64,000 nucleotides of DNA from Paenibacillus lemnae. Its GTDB lineage: Bacteria > Bacillota > Bacilli > Paenibacillales > Paenibacillaceae. This document shows positions 8,251 through 19,771 of this stretch, piece by piece. The stretch covers positions 1 through 64,000 of the forward strand of contig NZ_JABBPN010000019.1 of assembly GCF_012933385.1 (NCBI RefSeq), in the 5' to 3' direction. Below the pieces are notes generated by a model that did not search any database, was not told the origin of the DNA, and saw nothing but the letters and a program-made list of their open reading frames with translations. The position numbers and the translations under genes are program-made. The first letter of the stretch is position 1, and every line of letters starts with the position of its first letter.

Positions 8251-8688
8251 TTAACCGAGAAGTTCGTAAACTTCAGGTTTTTGAGCTTCGTGTGGATGTG
8301 CTGTGCCTGCATATGCTTTAAGTCTCAGCTTCATTTTCTCGCCCATACGGGTTTTAGGAAGCATACCGTGAACGGCGCTTTCGATCACGCGCTCAGGGAA
8401 TTTCTTGATCAGGTCTTCAGCAACAGTCACTTTCAATCCACCTGGATGCATGGAGTGACGGTAGTATTTCTTGTTCGACATTTTCTTACCTGTCAGGTGA
8501 ATCTTCTCCGAGTTAATAACGATTACGAAATCGCCAGTATCCACATGTGGAGTAAATTGTGGCTTGTGTTTGCCGCGGATCAAAGCCGCAACTTCACTTG
8601 CCAAACGGCCAAGCGTTTTGCCTTCGGCATCAACGATGTACCATTTACGCTCAACTTCATTTGGCTTCGCCATATAGGTGGTACGCAT
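8251..8688 (-). CDS. rplM: 50S ribosomal protein L13
   Basis: 145 residues. The start at 8688 ([16 protein letters not shown]) agrees with B. subtilis L13 and has AAGGAGG nine bases upstream; an in-frame ATG at 8727 adds 13 residues lying over that site. The family signature HPGGLK and the ending [13 protein letters not shown] are present. L13 is an early-assembly protein. A promoter and leader hairpin lie upstream, after truA. Confidence 0.98.
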   Translation of the reverse strand: MRTTYMAKPNEVERKWYIVDAEGKTLGRLASEVAALIRGKHKPQFTPHVDTGDFVIVINSEKIHLTGKKMSNKKYYRHSMHPGGLKVTVAEDLIKKFPERVIESAVHGMLPKTRMGEKMKLRLKAYAGTAHPHEAQKPEVYELLG

Positions 8689-8790
8689 GTATAGTTCCTC
8701 CTTGTATTCATCCGAAAATCGTGTCAATTTTCATCATTTATCTACGTTCTTGTGTCTAGCATTTTGAGTTGTTGATTGATATTACCGGCA

Positions 8791-8829
8791 TTTTCTTAAC
8801 CGGGGCTGTGGGAGAGCCGTTAAGAAAAC
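8791..8829 (-). promoter_or_regulatory. Candidate L13 autoregulatory leader hairpin
   Basis: TTTTCTTAA (8791-8799) pairs with TTAAGAAAA (8821-8829), with an inner GGCT/AGCC stem (8804-8807, 8815-8818). It would lie at the very 5' end of the rplM transcript if the promoter at 8840-8868 is used. An L13 leader is an Rfam family known before rplM in Firmicutes; that this is that family is inferred from position and shape. Confidence 0.55.
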
Positions 8830-8839
8830 ACAACTTATA

Positions 8840-8868
8840 TAATACAGGATACACGTACAAACCGCAAG
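8840..8868 (-). promoter_or_regulatory. rplM-rpsI promoter
   Basis: Minus strand -35 TTGCGG (8868-8863), 17-base spacer, -10 TATTAT (8845-8840). It lies between the truA stop and the leader hairpin. Confidence 0.55.
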
Positions 8869-8906
8869 TGTTTTTTGTACTGCAGAATGGGATTTACATA
8901 ACTGTC

Positions 8907-9710
8907 TTAAAAGTCCGTCTGAGGCCTTATTAGTGACAGCTCGTCATATTCCACATCCCACAGCATTAACCCTTTGCTGACCGCTGTAGGACCGGCTGCC
9001 GCGCGGTTTCGAGCTTCCAGTATCGTTCTCACACTGTCGGGTGTACGCTTGCCCTCTCCCACTTCCACCAGCGTCCCCATAATGATTCGAACCATGTGCT
9101 GCAGAAAGCCGCTGCCGGTCAAATAAGTATGAAGTACGCCTTGATCTCTCGTATTGCCTGTTCGGCACATGCTGGTGTCAACTTCCATCCAGGCGCTGTA
9201 TATGGTTCGGATATGGGACGGTTTCGTAGAGCGTCTGGAAGCGAAGCTCGTGTAATCATGTGTTCCTAACAGATGCTTCAATCCTTCTTCCATCGCCTGC
9301 ATATCCAACCGGCCATGATGATGAAACTGATACCGCCTGTTGAAAAGATCCGGAAATTGATTGCTGTTGATCGTGTAGCGATAGGTTTTACGCTTCGCCT
9401 CTCGGCGGGAATGAAAATCCAGCGGAACCTCCTGTGCATCTGTTACGACGATATCCTCAGGCAGTCTGGAATTGAGTGCCGAGCACCAGCGTTCCGGCGG
9501 GATGGGAGAATCGGAATAAAAATTGAATACCTGACTCCTGGCATGCACACCGGCATCGGTGCGCCCTGATGCTGTGATCTTCAATGTTTCTCCGGATAAG
9601 CCCGCAATCGCCTTCTCAATGATATCCTGTATCGTCCTGCCGTCAGGCTGAGTCTGAAAGCCGTTATAATGGGTTCCATCATAACTAACTTTCATCAGAA
9701 GATTACGCAT
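8907..9710 (-). CDS. truA: tRNA pseudouridine synthase A
   Basis: 267 residues. It makes pseudouridine at positions 38-40 of the tRNA anticodon arm. The catalytic Asp52 is in SGRTDAGVHA (48-57). The C-terminal part includes the family segment GSGFLQHMVRIIMGTLVEVG. The ATG has AGGAGGG upstream. In Bacillus, ecfA1-ecfA2-ecfT usually lie between rplQ and truA; here they are absent and a 373-base spacer takes their place. Confidence 0.96.
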   Translation of the reverse strand: MRNLLMKVSYDGTHYNGFQTQPDGRTIQDIIEKAIAGLSGETLKITASGRTDAGVHARSQVFNFYSDSPIPPERWCSALNSRLPEDIVVTDAQEVPLDFHSRREAKRKTYRYTINSNQFPDLFNRRYQFHHHGRLDMQAMEEGLKHLLGTHDYTSFASRRSTKPSHIRTIYSAWMEVDTSMCRTGNTRDQGVLHTYLTGSGFLQHMVRIIMGTLVEVGEGKRTPDSVRTILEARNRAAAGPTAVSKGLMLWDVEYDELSLIRPQTDF

Positions 9711-9773
9711 AATTCCCTCCTGCTTGCTGCCTGTTCTTCAACAGGGCTTGTTGCCTATCTGCATAAAAACACC

Positions 9774-9803
9774 TAAAAAAAGAGCCCACCAAGGAGCTCC
9801 TTT
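9774..9803 (-). terminator. Terminator upstream of truA
   Basis: On the minus strand GAGC-CC pairs with GG-GCTC across a short loop (about 9782-9799, one bulged base), followed by seven T residues. It would end transcription arriving from the rplQ side. Confidence 0.65.
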
Positions 9804-10059
9804 TCATCATGCCAGCCGATCCCTCGCAGTCAGCCGCATGACTAGAAGGTCCTCCGCTTACGATGCCTCAGGTGTAGCCGAGAGGAGCCGGTAATACGGC
9901 TTTGTTCCATCTCGAACCACGGTCCTGTCAAGGCCCCTGCTGTCATCCGGATGGATAAACAGCGCTTGAGCCGGGCATACATAACTACAGTCACTTCAGA
10001 TGCAAAGCTCACTGTCGTCATTGAAACCCTTCGGCTGCAGCCATAAGATTTCAACAAAG

Positions 10060-10076
10060 ATCTAACAGGGTTAGAT
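10060..10076 (-). terminator. Short hairpin after rplQ, possible weak terminator
   Basis: ATCTAAC (10060-10066) and GTTAGAT (10070-10076) form a perfect 7-base stem with a 3-base loop seven bases after the rplQ stop. The following minus-strand CTTTGTTG is only partly T-rich, so termination is probably incomplete. Confidence 0.5.
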
Positions 10077-10083
10077 TGGTCAA

Positions 10084-10449
10084 TTACGCACGGTCAACGA
10101 GTTCCAAGTAAACCATAGGAGCTGCGTCACCACGACGAGGTCCCAGTTTCAGGATACGAGTGTATCCGCCTGGACGCTCGGAGTAACGAGGTGCGATTTC
10201 TGCGAACAGTTTTTGGATTGCATCCTGCTCACCATCAACCGTTTCGCGACGTACGAATGCAGCCACTTGACGACGGGAATGCAAATCGTTACGTTTCGCT
10301 TTTGTGATCAGTTTTTCTGCGATCGAGCGAACTTCTTTAGCTTTCGCCTCAGTTGTTTGAATACGCTCATATAGGAACAGGTCGGTTACCAGGTCACGGA
10401 ACAACGCTTTACGCGCACTGGAGTCGCGGCCCAACTTTTGGTATGCCAT
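10084..10449 (-). CDS. rplQ: 50S ribosomal protein L17
   Basis: 121 residues, starting [25 protein letters not shown] and carrying the conserved [17 protein letters not shown] near the end. It is the last gene of the long ribosomal cluster, 33 bases after rpoA, with AAAGGAGGG before the ATG. Confidence 0.98.
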   Translation of the reverse strand: MAYQKLGRDSSARKALFRDLVTDLFLYERIQTTEAKAKEVRSIAEKLITKAKRNDLHSRRQVAAFVRRETVDGEQDAIQKLFAEIAPRYSERPGGYTRILKLGPRRGDAAPMVYLELVDRA

Positions 10450-10482
10450 GTGTTTTCCCTCCTTTGCTAGAACAATCTCGAA

Positions 10483-11427
10483 CTATTCTTCCGAACGGAG
10501 TCCCAAACCGAGCTCCTCAAGCTTCTCTTGAACTTCTTCCAAGGATTTGCGGCCCAGGTTGCGGACCTTCATCATATCCTCTTCCGTTTTCGTCGTCAGC
10601 TCTTGCACCGTGTTAATGCCGGCACGTTTGAGGCAGTTATAGGAACGTACGGAGAGATCCAGCTCTTCGATCGTCATTTCAAGCACTTTTTCTTTCTTGT
10701 CTTCTTCTTTTTCGACCATGATCTCGGCATCCTTCGCTTCATCGGTGAGACCGACAAAGAGGAACAGATGCTCTGTCAAGATTTTGGCGCCTAGGCTGAC
10801 GGCTTCTTCTGGACGAATGCTTCCATCTGTCCAGATTTCAAGAGTCAGCTTGTCGTAGTTGGTCACTTGACCGACACGGGTATTCTCCACACCATAGTTA
10901 ACGCGGCTGATCGGAGTATAGATCGAATCCACGGGAATGACGCCGATAGGCTGGTCATCGCGTTTGTTCCGATCCGCCTGGACATAGCCACGACCGCGAT
11001 TTGCGAAAACTCGCATGTGAAGTCTTGCACCCGGGCCGAGTGTCGCGATATGAAGATCCGGGTTCAGAATCTCCACATCACTGTCTGCACGAATATCTCC
11101 GGCAGTGACGACACCTTCGCCTTCCGCATCAATCTCGAACACTTTTTCTTCGTCTGAATGAATCTTCAGGGACAAAGCTTTCAGGTTCAGAATGATTTCA
11201 GTCACGTCTTCCATGACACCAGGAATGGTAGAAAACTCGTGCAGAACGCCATCAATCTGTACAGATGTAACGGCGGCACCAGGCAGCGAGGACAGCAGAA
11301 TGCGGCGAAGTGAATTCCCCAGCGTTGTGCCGTAACCGCGCTCCAGCGGTTCTACAACAAATTTCCCATAGGTTCCTTCCTCATTGACATCAACGGTCTC
11401 AATTTTCGGCTTTTCGATTTCAATCAC
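10483..11427 (-). CDS. rpoA: RNA polymerase alpha subunit
   Basis: 314 residues. The N-terminal dimerisation domain has the core signature [20 protein letters not shown]. An acidic/Lys linker near 228-240 is followed by the alpha-CTD ([18 protein letters not shown], then [11 protein letters not shown]) that binds UP elements and activators. Translation starts at GTG 11427 with GGAGG nine bases upstream. It follows rpsK across 131 bases, the largest gap within this part of the cluster. Confidence 0.98.
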   Translation of the reverse strand: MIEIEKPKIETVDVNEEGTYGKFVVEPLERGYGTTLGNSLRRILLSSLPGAAVTSVQIDGVLHEFSTIPGVMEDVTEIILNLKALSLKIHSDEEKVFEIDAEGEGVVTAGDIRADSDVEILNPDLHIATLGPGARLHMRVFANRGRGYVQADRNKRDDQPIGVIPVDSIYTPISRVNYGVENTRVGQVTNYDKLTLEIWTDGSIRPEEAVSLGAKILTEHLFLFVGLTDEAKDAEIMVEKEEDKKEKVLEMTIEELDLSVRSYNCLKRAGINTVQELTTKTEEDMMKVRNLGRKSLEEVQEKLEELGLGLRSEE

Positions 11428-11558
11428 GCAAGTACCCCTCCTTCAAACGTCGCTCCTATATGAAACTGTCATCTTATCCAGTAATCCATGTAGTATGCCT
11501 AAACAACCATTCTTAGCAGATTGCACCGGATTTATACCACATTAACAGGATGACTTCA

Positions 11559-11954
11559 TTATACGCGACGACGTTTTGGCGGACGGCATCCGTTATGCGG
11601 AATTGGTGTTACGTCCTTGATCAGGTTAACTTCCAGTCCTGCAGCCTGCAGGGAACGGATCGCTGCTTCACGGCCTGCGCCTGGACCTTTAACCATAACT
11701 TCTACAGCTTTCATACCATGTTCCATTGCAGCCTTGGCAGCTGTTTCAGCAGCCATTTGTGCAGCAAACGGAGTGGACTTACGGGAACCTCTGAAGCCCA
11801 TGCCGCCGGAGCTCGCCCAAGAAATAGCATTTCCGTGGGGATCCGTAATGGTAACAATCGTATTGTTGAACGTGGAACGGATATGAGCCACGCCCGATTC
11901 AATATTCTTGCGGTCACGACGTTTAGTACGTACGACTTTTTTTGGTTTAGCCAT
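11559..11954 (-). CDS. rpsK: 30S ribosomal protein S11
   Basis: 131 residues. Motifs [18 protein letters not shown] and the C-terminal [14 protein letters not shown] are typical. It lies in the 30S platform near the mRNA exit. AAAGGGGG precedes the ATG; the gene follows rpsM by 19 bases. Confidence 0.98.
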   Translation of the reverse strand: MAKPKKVVRTKRRDRKNIESGVAHIRSTFNNTIVTITDPHGNAISWASSGGMGFRGSRKSTPFAAQMAAETAAKAAMEHGMKAVEVMVKGPGAGREAAIRSLQAAGLEVNLIKDVTPIPHNGCRPPKRRRV

Positions 11955-11973
11955 TGTCTATTATCCCCCTTTC

Positions 11974-12342
11974 TTATTTCTTTTTGTTCGCTACCGTACG
12001 ACGAGGACCTTTACGTGTACGAGCATTGGTTTTAGTACGTTGACCACGAACAGGCAGACCACGACGGTGACGAATACCGCGGTAGCAGCCGATCTCCGTG
12101 AGACGTTTGATATTCAAAGAAATTTCACGACGAAGGTCACCTTCAACCTTAACATTACCGTCGATCGTTTCGCGCAATTTGTTCACTTCGTCTTCTGTCA
12201 GATCACGAACACGAGTGTCCGGATTGATACCTGCTTCACTAACAATTTTCTGGGAAGTCGTTTTACCGATTCCGAAAATATAAGTCAAGGCGATCTCAAC
12301 GCGTTTGTCACGTGGTAAATCCACACCAGCTATACGAGCCAT
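11974..12342 (-). CDS. rpsM: 30S ribosomal protein S13
   Basis: 122 residues, with [26 protein letters not shown] and the basic tail [16 protein letters not shown]. It is a 30S head protein contacting S19 and the 50S bridge B1. It follows rpmJ by 18 bases and has AAGGGGG before the ATG. Confidence 0.98.
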   Translation of the reverse strand: MARIAGVDLPRDKRVEIALTYIFGIGKTTSQKIVSEAGINPDTRVRDLTEDEVNKLRETIDGNVKVEGDLRREISLNIKRLTEIGCYRGIRHRRGLPVRGQRTKTNARTRKGPRRTVANKKK

Positions 12343-12360
12343 TACGCTACACCCCCTTCT

Positions 12361-12495
<135 letters not shown>

Positions 12496-12551
12496 TTACA
12501 TCAGTAAAACCGCTACGCTGCTTTTGCTGTTCCCTGGGGAACGACATACAT

Positions 12552-12767
12552 CTACTTACGGTATGTGATACGACCTTTGGTTAAATCGTATGGTGATAGT
12601 TGCACGACCACTTTGTCACCTGTAAGGATACGGATAAAGTGCATCCGCAGCTTCCCGGAGACATGAGCTAGAATCTGATGACCATTCTCCAGCTCGACTT
12701 TAAAAGTTGCATTCGGCAACGGCTCGATGACCGTGCCTTCGACTTCAATGACATCTTCCTTGGCCAC
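12552..12767 (-). CDS. infA: Translation initiation factor IF-1
   Basis: 71 residues, an S1-type OB fold occupying the 30S A site in initiation: [13 protein letters not shown], then [14 protein letters not shown] and [14 protein letters not shown]. An ATG at 12773 overlaps the stop of the preceding gene (ATGA), but the AAGGAG site is only one base from it and exactly seven bases from the GTG at 12767. The GTG also gives the usual IF-1 N-terminus, so it is chosen. Confidence 0.95.
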   Translation of the reverse strand: MAKEDVIEVEGTVIEPLPNATFKVELENGHQILAHVSGKLRMHFIRILTGDKVVVQLSPYDLTKGRITYRK

Positions 12768-12769
12768 AA

Positions 12770-13081
12770 TCATTCTCCTTTCTGATCAGCATTTGGATTT
12801 TCGGAACAAAATCGGCTGACGGCGAACCGCAGCTTACCATTCGTTACCCGACCGCTTTCTTGCAAACTGTTTACAACCTCGCTGCTAATAAAGGAATGAG
12901 GCAACAGGTGGAGAACATTTTTCTTCTTCGCCTGATCAAATTTAATTTTGTGCCCATCCGCTATCTTAACATACTTGCTGTCTTCAATAGAAACGACCAC
13001 GGCATATTGTTCGGCACCTTTGCCTCTTAAGATCGAGACGACCTGACCGATTTGAAGTGTGATTGCTTTATTCACATTCAT
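12770..13081 (-). CDS. KOW-domain RNA-binding protein (ribosomal L14e/L6e-like)
   Basis: About 103 residues with an N-terminal KOW-like beta segment ([20 protein letters not shown]) and a basic middle ([11 protein letters not shown]). Such small KOW proteins between map and infA are common in Firmicutes and are annotated as RNA binding; the role is unknown. A ribosome-linked function is an inference from context. Start candidates are GTG 13084 and ATG 13081; GGAG with six bases spacing favours 13081. It follows the map stop directly. Confidence 0.85.
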   Translation of the reverse strand: MNVNKAITLQIGQVVSILRGKGAEQYAVVVSIEDSKYVKIADGHKIKFDQAKKKNVLHLLPHSFISSEVVNSLQESGRVTNGKLRFAVSRFCSENPNADQKGE

Positions 13082-13084
13082 CAC

Positions 13085-14511
<1,427 letters not shown>

Positions 14512-14567
14512 TTAGAACAGCATAATAGGTGCCGGAAGCAGACATGCCACTACCCGGAACCTATCAC

Positions 14568-15866
14568 TTATTTATTGATAAATCCTTTGTAATGACGTTT
14601 GATGAGCTGGCTTTCGATCTGTTTCATCGTATCCAGTGCAACACCGACGACGATCAGCAAGGACGTTCCGCCGATTTGAACTGTACGTGGCAGACCAGCC
14701 AAAGCACCGAAGAAGACTGGAAGAACTGAGATTACAGCCAGGAACAGGGCTCCTGTCATCGTCAAGCGTGTCATAACACGCGTCAGATACTTCTCGGTGG
14801 CTTTACCAGGACGAATGCCCGGAATGTAGCCGCCATTCTTCTTCATATTATCAGCCATTTGGTTCGGGTTCATCTGCACAAACGTGTAGAAGAACGTAAA
14901 GCCGATAATCATCAATACATAAAGGACCATGCCAAGCGCTTTGTCATAAGCCAGGTAAGTGGTAATCCACTGAGCCCAAGCCGTTGTTGACCAGAAACTG
15001 GCCAGAATGACCGGGAACTGAAGCAGCGACATTGCGAAGATGACCGGAATGACGCCAGCGCCATTGATCTTCAGCGGAATGTGCGTGTTCTGTCCACCGA
15101 ACATTTTGTTTCCTACAACGCGTTTTGCGTATTGCACAGGAATTTTGCGAATCCCTTGCTGGATGAATACAACACCCATTACGATCAGAATCAAAATCAG
15201 AAGGATAACAATCGCCTTCAGACTATTCAGGAATACCTGATTGTCTTGAATGAAATTGGATTCGATCGTTGTGCGGATATGCATTGGAATACCGGCAGCA
15301 ATACCTGCGAAGATGATAATCGAAATACCGTTGCCGATACCACGTTCCGTAATCTGCTCACCCAGCCACATCAAGAATGATGTACCAGCTGTCAGCACGA
15401 TCGCGATGACGAGGTAATCCACAAAAGTTGCACCAGGAATCATTTCGGTACCGTAAAGACGGTTAAACCCGATTGACATCCCGAACGCTTGGATCAGACC
15501 CAATATTACCGTACCATAACGAGTAATTTGAGCCAACTGCTTTTTACCGTGTTCCCCTTGTTTGGCCCATTCCGCAAATTTCGGAATGACGTCCATCGAC
15601 AAAAGCTGTACGATAATGGACGATGTAATATATGGGAAGATCGAAAGGGCGAAGATGGAGAATTGCTGCAACGCGCCCCCCGAAAACGTGTTAAGGAGAC
15701 CAAACAACTCATTGCCCGCCTCATTGGTTTGAGTAAACACATCTTTGTTTACACCGGGAACCGGTACAAACGATCCGATACGAAATACAATCAAAACCAT
15801 CAAGGTGAACATGATCCGTTTGCGCAGATCCTCGACACGCCATATATTTTTCAGGGTCTTAAACAT
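14568..15866 (-). CDS. secY: Protein translocase subunit SecY
   Basis: 432 residues, ten membrane segments, forming the SecYEG channel with SecE (41985-42176 here). Typical motifs are FVPVPGV near the N-terminus and IPGIRPGKATEKYL in the C5 loop. The start codon overlaps the rplO stop by one base (TAATG), so it is coupled to L15 synthesis. Confidence 0.98.
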   Translation of the reverse strand: MFKTLKNIWRVEDLRKRIMFTLMVLIVFRIGSFVPVPGVNKDVFTQTNEAGNELFGLLNTFSGGALQQFSIFALSIFPYITSSIIVQLLSMDVIPKFAEWAKQGEHGKKQLAQITRYGTVILGLIQAFGMSIGFNRLYGTEMIPGATFVDYLVIAIVLTAGTSFLMWLGEQITERGIGNGISIIIFAGIAAGIPMHIRTTIESNFIQDNQVFLNSLKAIVILLILILIVMGVVFIQQGIRKIPVQYAKRVVGNKMFGGQNTHIPLKINGAGVIPVIFAMSLLQFPVILASFWSTTAWAQWITTYLAYDKALGMVLYVLMIIGFTFFYTFVQMNPNQMADNMKKNGGYIPGIRPGKATEKYLTRVMTRLTMTGALFLAVISVLPVFFGALAGLPRTVQIGGTSLLIVVGVALDTMKQIESQLIKRHYKGFINK

Positions 15867-16306
15867 TAGATCACCTCGGTTTTACCGCCGGCAGCCTCGA
15901 TTTTCTCTACCGCAGATTGAGAGAACTTATTCGCTTTTACAGTCAACTTCACGGACACTTCACCGTTGCCAAGAATTTTGATACCGCTCTTCGTGTTTTT
16001 CACGATTCCGCTCTCAACCAAAACTTCTGGAGTCACTTCCGTACCCTCTGCAAAGCTGTTCAGTTCTTCGATGTTCACAACCGCGTATTCTTTCCGGGTC
16101 GGGTTCACGAAACCGCGTTTCGGAAGACGACGATACAGCGGGTTTTGACCGCCTTCGAAGCCTGGACGTACGCCACCGCCGGAGCGGGAGTTTTGTCCTT
16201 TGTGACCTCGACCTGATGTTTTACCCGTACCACTACTTGTTCCGCGACCTACGCGTTTGCGTTCTTTGCGGGAACCTGCAGCTGGGCTCAGCTCATGTAA
16301 CTTCAT
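15866..16306 (-). CDS. rplO: 50S ribosomal protein L15
   Basis: 146 residues, with the Gly/Arg-rich N-terminal extension ([19 protein letters not shown]) that runs into the 23S core. The start at 16306 gives [14 protein letters not shown], as in Bacillus, with AAGGAGG upstream; the GTG at 16318 overlaps that site. It overlaps secY by one base. Confidence 0.97.
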   Translation of the reverse strand: MKLHELSPAAGSRKERKRVGRGTSSGTGKTSGRGHKGQNSRSGGGVRPGFEGGQNPLYRRLPKRGFVNPTRKEYAVVNIEELNSFAEGTEVTPEVLVESGIVKNTKSGIKILGNGEVSVKLTVKANKFSQSAVEKIEAAGGKTEVI

Positions 16307-16349
16307 CTGTCGTTGCACCTCCTTAATGTATCCGGGTCACAACCCGGGA

Positions 16350-16535
16350 TTAACCTTCGATTTCTTTTACCGAAACCAGGTGATTAACCTTCTTAACCAT
16401 GCCGCGAATGGCTGGATTGTCGTTATGAACCACCGAGTGGTTAATTTTACGCAAGCCCAGTGTCTTCACAGTCACACGCTGATCTTCCGGACGGCCGATC
16501 ACGCTGCGCACGAGGGTGATTTCAAGTTTACTCAT
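16350..16535 (-). CDS. rpmD: 50S ribosomal protein L30
   Basis: 61 residues, the short bacterial form: [14 protein letters not shown] and ending [10 protein letters not shown]. It lies between rpsE and rplO with 12 bases after rpsE; AGGAGGG precedes the ATG. Confidence 0.97.
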   Translation of the reverse strand: MSKLEITLVRSVIGRPEDQRVTVKTLGLRKINHSVVHNDNPAIRGMVKKVNHLVSVKEIEG

Positions 16536-16547
16536 GAGATTCCCTCC

Positions 16548-17045
16548 TTAACCCATTAGCTCTTCGACGGATTTGCCGCGAAGCTTGGCAACTTCTTCAA
16601 TACGCTTCAGGCGGGACAAGCCTTCCAAAGCAGCATTGACCATATTCATGGAGTTCGAAGAACCTAGAGATTTTGTCAAAATGTCGCCAACGCCAGCCAG
16701 TTCCAATACAGCACGAACCGGTCCGCCAGCAATTACTCCAGTACCTTCAGATGCTGGTTTCATGAATACACGGCCAGCACCAAAGTGACCTGTTACTTGG
16801 TGAGGAATGGTGGTTCCCACGAGTGGAATGTGGATCAGGTTTTTCTTGGCATCTTCGATCGCTTTACGGATCGCGTCTGGAACCTCGCCAGCTTTACCGA
16901 TACCTGCTCCAACCCAACCCTTGCCATCACCGACAACTACGAGAGCGCTGAAGCTGAAACGGCGTCCGCCTTTTACAACCTTAGCAACGCGGTTAATATT
17001 TACAACTCTTTCAGTCAGTTCTAAAGTGTTAGGATCTACACGCAA
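16548..17045 (-). CDS. rpsE: 30S ribosomal protein S5
   Basis: 165 residues: a double-stranded-RNA-binding-like N domain ([19 protein letters not shown]) and the second domain with [21 protein letters not shown] split across the family signature. S5 takes part in decoding accuracy. Translation starts at TTG 17045; AAGGAGG nine bases upstream supports this rare start. Confidence 0.97.
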   Translation of the reverse strand: MRVDPNTLELTERVVNINRVAKVVKGGRRFSFSALVVVGDGKGWVGAGIGKAGEVPDAIRKAIEDAKKNLIHIPLVGTTIPHQVTGHFGAGRVFMKPASEGTGVIAGGPVRAVLELAGVGDILTKSLGSSNSMNMVNAALEGLSRLKRIEEVAKLRGKSVEELMG

Positions 17046-17071
17046 GTCGTTTACCTCCTTTTGAAAATTTC

Positions 17072-17440
17072 TTAAAATTCAAGGCCTGCTTCGCGAGCTG
17101 CATCAGCCAGCGCTTGAATACGTCCGTGATAAAGATATCCGCCGCGGTCAAACACGACTGCTTTGAAGCCTTTGTCTGCTGCACGTTTTGCAACCAACTC
17201 GCCGACTTTGCGGGCAGACTCAACGCTGCCGCCGTTAGCGATGTCGCTGCTCAGTTCTTTATCCAATGTAGAAGCCGATGCCAAAGTTACGCCGGCTACA
17301 TCATCAATCAGTTGAGCGTAGATATGTTTGGAAGAACGGAACACGTTCAAACGTGGACGTTCAGCTGTGCCCTGAATTTTCTTACGAACACGCAGATGTC
17401 TTTTCAAACGAGCCTTATTCTTATCTTGTTTCGTGATCAT
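17072..17440 (-). CDS. rplR: 50S ribosomal protein L18
   Basis: 122 residues, binding 5S rRNA with L5. It ends [25 protein letters not shown] and has the basic N-terminus [19 protein letters not shown] lies upstream of the ATG. A 112-base spacer without hairpins separates it from rplF. Confidence 0.97.
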   Translation of the reverse strand: MITKQDKNKARLKRHLRVRKKIQGTAERPRLNVFRSSKHIYAQLIDDVAGVTLASASTLDKELSSDIANGGSVESARKVGELVAKRAADKGFKAVVFDRGGYLYHGRIQALADAAREAGLEF

Positions 17441-17552
17441 GCTTACCTTTCACTCCCTTCAGTTATGCCTTTAGAGCTTCACTTTAAGACGCAGGGGGTA
17501 AGTAAGAACAAATACTTCACCTAGCCACCGGGCAAACCCGTGGTCTTCAGTC

Positions 17553-18095
17553 TTATTTCTTCTTACCAGCCTTACCTTCCTTACGGATGATGCGCTCGCC
17601 TTCATACTTGATTCCTTTACCTTTGTACGGCTCAGGCTCACGAACGGAACGGATCTTCGCTGCGTATGCACCTACGCGCTCTTTATCGATTCCTCTAACG
17701 GTGATTTTGGTGTTCGAAGGAACATCAAATTCGATTCCTGCTTCCGGAGTAATTTCAACCGGATGAGAGTATCCAACGTTCAGAACGATTTTATCACCGG
17801 ACTTAGTAGCACGGTATCCGACACCCACGAGCTCAAGGTTTTTAGAGAAACCTTCAGTTACACCGCTGACCATATTCGAGACAACGCTGCGGGTCGTGCC
17901 GTGAAGAGAACGATGCGTTTTGTTATCGGAAGGACGAACAACGTTGATCTCATTGTTTTCCACCGAAATCTGCATGTCTTTATGCAGGGAACGAGTCAGG
18001 GTACCTTTCGGTCCCTTAACTGTGATGACCGAGTTATCGAGTGTGACTTCCACACCGCTTGGGACTGCAATTGGTTTACGACCAATACGGGACAT
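17553..18095 (-). CDS. rplF: 50S ribosomal protein L6
   Basis: 180 residues, two repeated domains, starting [17 protein letters not shown]. The family signature [14 protein letters not shown] lies near the C-terminus. AGGAGG precedes the second ATG of an ATGAATG pair, which fixes the start. Confidence 0.98.
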   Translation of the reverse strand: MSRIGRKPIAVPSGVEVTLDNSVITVKGPKGTLTRSLHKDMQISVENNEINVVRPSDNKTHRSLHGTTRSVVSNMVSGVTEGFSKNLELVGVGYRATKSGDKIVLNVGYSHPVEITPEAGIEFDVPSNTKITVRGIDKERVGAYAAKIRSVREPEPYKGKGIKYEGERIIRKEGKAGKKK

Positions 18096-18124
18096 TCATT
18101 GCACCTCCTATCTTGTGACGTTAA

Positions 18125-18523
18125 TTACCATACGTAGCAGAGAACTTCTCCGCCGGCTTTGCTTTGACGAGCTTCTTTGTCGGTCATAACTCCCTTGGAA
18201 GTGGAGATGATCGCAATACCGAGACCGCCGAGTACACGAGGAACTTCAGTGCTCTTCGTATAAACACGCAGACCTGGCTTACTGATTCTTTTCAGACCTG
18301 TAATTACACGTTCGTTATTGGAACCGTACTTCAGAAACACGCGGATGATCCCTTGTTTGTTATCTTCCACGAATTCCGCATCACGGATGAAACCTTCACG
18401 CTTCAGAATGTCAGCGATTTGTTTCTTGATGGTCGAAGCAGGCATTTCTACTGTCTCGTGACGCACAGTGTTGGCGTTACGGATACGAGTAAGCATATCT
18501 GCAATTGGATCGGACATAGTCAT
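18125..18523 (-). CDS. rpsH: 30S ribosomal protein S8
   Basis: 132 residues with [14 protein letters not shown] at the N-terminus and [23 protein letters not shown] at the end in pieces matching the family. S8 binds 16S helix 21 and in some bacteria represses the spc operon. ATG 18523 has GGAGG ten bases upstream. Confidence 0.98.
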   Translation of the reverse strand: MTMSDPIADMLTRIRNANTVRHETVEMPASTIKKQIADILKREGFIRDAEFVEDNKQGIIRVFLKYGSNNERVITGLKRISKPGLRVYTKSTEVPRVLGGLGIAIISTSKGVMTDKEARQSKAGGEVLCYVW

Positions 18524-18556
18524 GTAAGGTAAACCTCCTTCCCGGTTATAAACTTC

Positions 18557-18742
18557 TTACCAGCTTGCTTTTTTCACGCCAGGAATCTGGCCTTTATAAG
18601 CTAATTCACGGAAACAAATTCTGCAAATCTTAAACTTCTGCAGTACCGAATGTGGACGACCGCAACGCTCACAGCGGGTATATGCCCGCACCTTGAACTT
18701 AGGTGTGCGTTGTTGTTTAACTTTCATCGAAGTTTTTGCCAC
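18557..18742 (-). CDS. rpsN: 30S ribosomal protein S14, zinc-binding type Z
   Basis: 61 residues, the short zinc form with CERCGRPH and CRICFRELA (two CxxC pairs). Translation starts at GTG 18742, with TAGGAGG upstream. Many Firmicutes keep a longer zinc-free paralogue elsewhere; none is seen here. Confidence 0.97.
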   Translation of the reverse strand: MAKTSMKVKQQRTPKFKVRAYTRCERCGRPHSVLQKFKICRICFRELAYKGQIPGVKKASW

Positions 18743-18788
18743 TTAGCCTGACACCTCCTAAATAGTTTCGGAGAAAAGGACAACCGTC

Positions 18789-19331
18789 TTATTTCGCGAA
18801 AGGCATGCCCAGTTGAGCGAGCAGTTCACGGGACTCTTCGTCTGTCTTAGCCGTCGTAACGATGACGATATCCATACCACGGACCTTATCAACTTTATCA
18901 TACTCAATCTCTGGGAAGATGAGCTGCTCTTTCAGGCCAAGCGTATAGTTACCGCGACCGTCAAAAGCTTTTGTAGATACGCCGCGGAAGTCACGTACGC
19001 GTGGAAGCGTAACGTTGAACAATTTGTCGAGGAAGAAATACATACGCTCACCGCGCAGTGTTACTTTCACGCCGATTGGCATATTTTCACGCAATTTGAA
19101 TCCGGCGATGGATTTCTTAGCTTTTGTGATAACCGGCTTTTGGCCAGCGATCAGCTGCATGTCGTTCACCGCGGAATCCAGTACTTTCGAGTTAGCTACA
19201 GCGTCACCTACACCCATGTTGATGACAATCTTCTCGATTTTCGGAACCTGCATAACGGTTTTATAGCTGAACTTCTGCATCAGAGCAGGAGTCACTTCAT
19301 TCAGAAAACGTTCTTTCATTCTTGCAGCCAT
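18789..19331 (-). CDS. rplE: 50S ribosomal protein L5
   Basis: 180 residues; binds 5S rRNA and the P-site tRNA elbow. Motifs are [16 protein letters not shown] and the C-terminal [22 protein letters not shown] precedes the ATG. Confidence 0.98.
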   Translation of the reverse strand: MAARMKERFLNEVTPALMQKFSYKTVMQVPKIEKIVINMGVGDAVANSKVLDSAVNDMQLIAGQKPVITKAKKSIAGFKLRENMPIGVKVTLRGERMYFFLDKLFNVTLPRVRDFRGVSTKAFDGRGNYTLGLKEQLIFPEIEYDKVDKVRGMDIVIVTTAKTDEESRELLAQLGMPFAK

Positions 19332-19358
19332 GATTCAAGGACCTCCTTTCTAGACGTT

Positions 19359-19715
19359 TTATTTATCGATTGATTCTCCGGATTTTTTAGCAACGCGAAC
19401 TTTCTTGCCGTTGTCCAGCACTTTGTAACCGATACGGGTTACGCCACCGCTCTTTGGATCAACATGCATGACGTTCGAAACGTGGATCGGAGCTTCCTTC
19501 TCGATGATACCCCCTTGCGGGTTTTGCTGGCTTGGCTTTTGGTGTTTCTTAATCATGTTCACACCTTCCACCAAAACACGGTTCTCACGAGGATAAGCTG
19601 CGATGACACGGCCTTTTTTGCCTTTGTCTTTACCGCTGATCACGATCACGTTATCGTCTTTTTTCACGTGCAGTTTGTTGCTGTGGGATTCCAGAACTTT
19701 TTTCACTCTAGGCAT
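19359..19715 (-). CDS. rplX: 50S ribosomal protein L24
   Basis: 118 residues with an N-terminal KOW motif ([20 protein letters not shown]). It initiates 50S assembly near the tunnel exit. AGGAGG lies before the ATG. Confidence 0.97.
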   Translation of the reverse strand: MPRVKKVLESHSNKLHVKKDDNVIVISGKDKGKKGRVIAAYPRENRVLVEGVNMIKKHQKPSQQNPQGGIIEKEAPIHVSNVMHVDPKSGGVTRIGYKVLDNGKKVRVAKKSGESIDK

Positions 19716-19771
19716 TCGTTACACCTCCTGGGGCCTGCGATTCACAAGCATTACTTATCTCATCCGTCCAA

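Larger units (their letters stand above)
9711..10083. other. 373-base spacer between rplQ and truA
   Basis: It contains two terminator-like hairpins near its ends (10060-10076 and 9774-9803) and small palindromes between them, for example AGCCG/CGGCT at 9887-9902, CATCCGGATG near 9950, and GGCTGCAGCC near 10031. A 71-codon minus-strand ORF (9842-10057) is open but has no known motif and no good ribosome binding site. I cannot assign a function; a short structured transcript or remnant DNA are both possible. Confidence 0.5.

Noticed and set aside
9899..9930. Short resemblance to 5S rRNA (GTTCCATCTCGAACCACGG) in the rplQ-truA spacer
   Set aside because: The flanks do not form the 5S stems and other conserved 5S parts are missing, so I take it as chance.
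9842..10057. 71-codon minus-strand ORF in the rplQ-truA spacer
   Set aside because: No ribosome binding site of quality and no recognisable domain; kept only as part of the spacer description.
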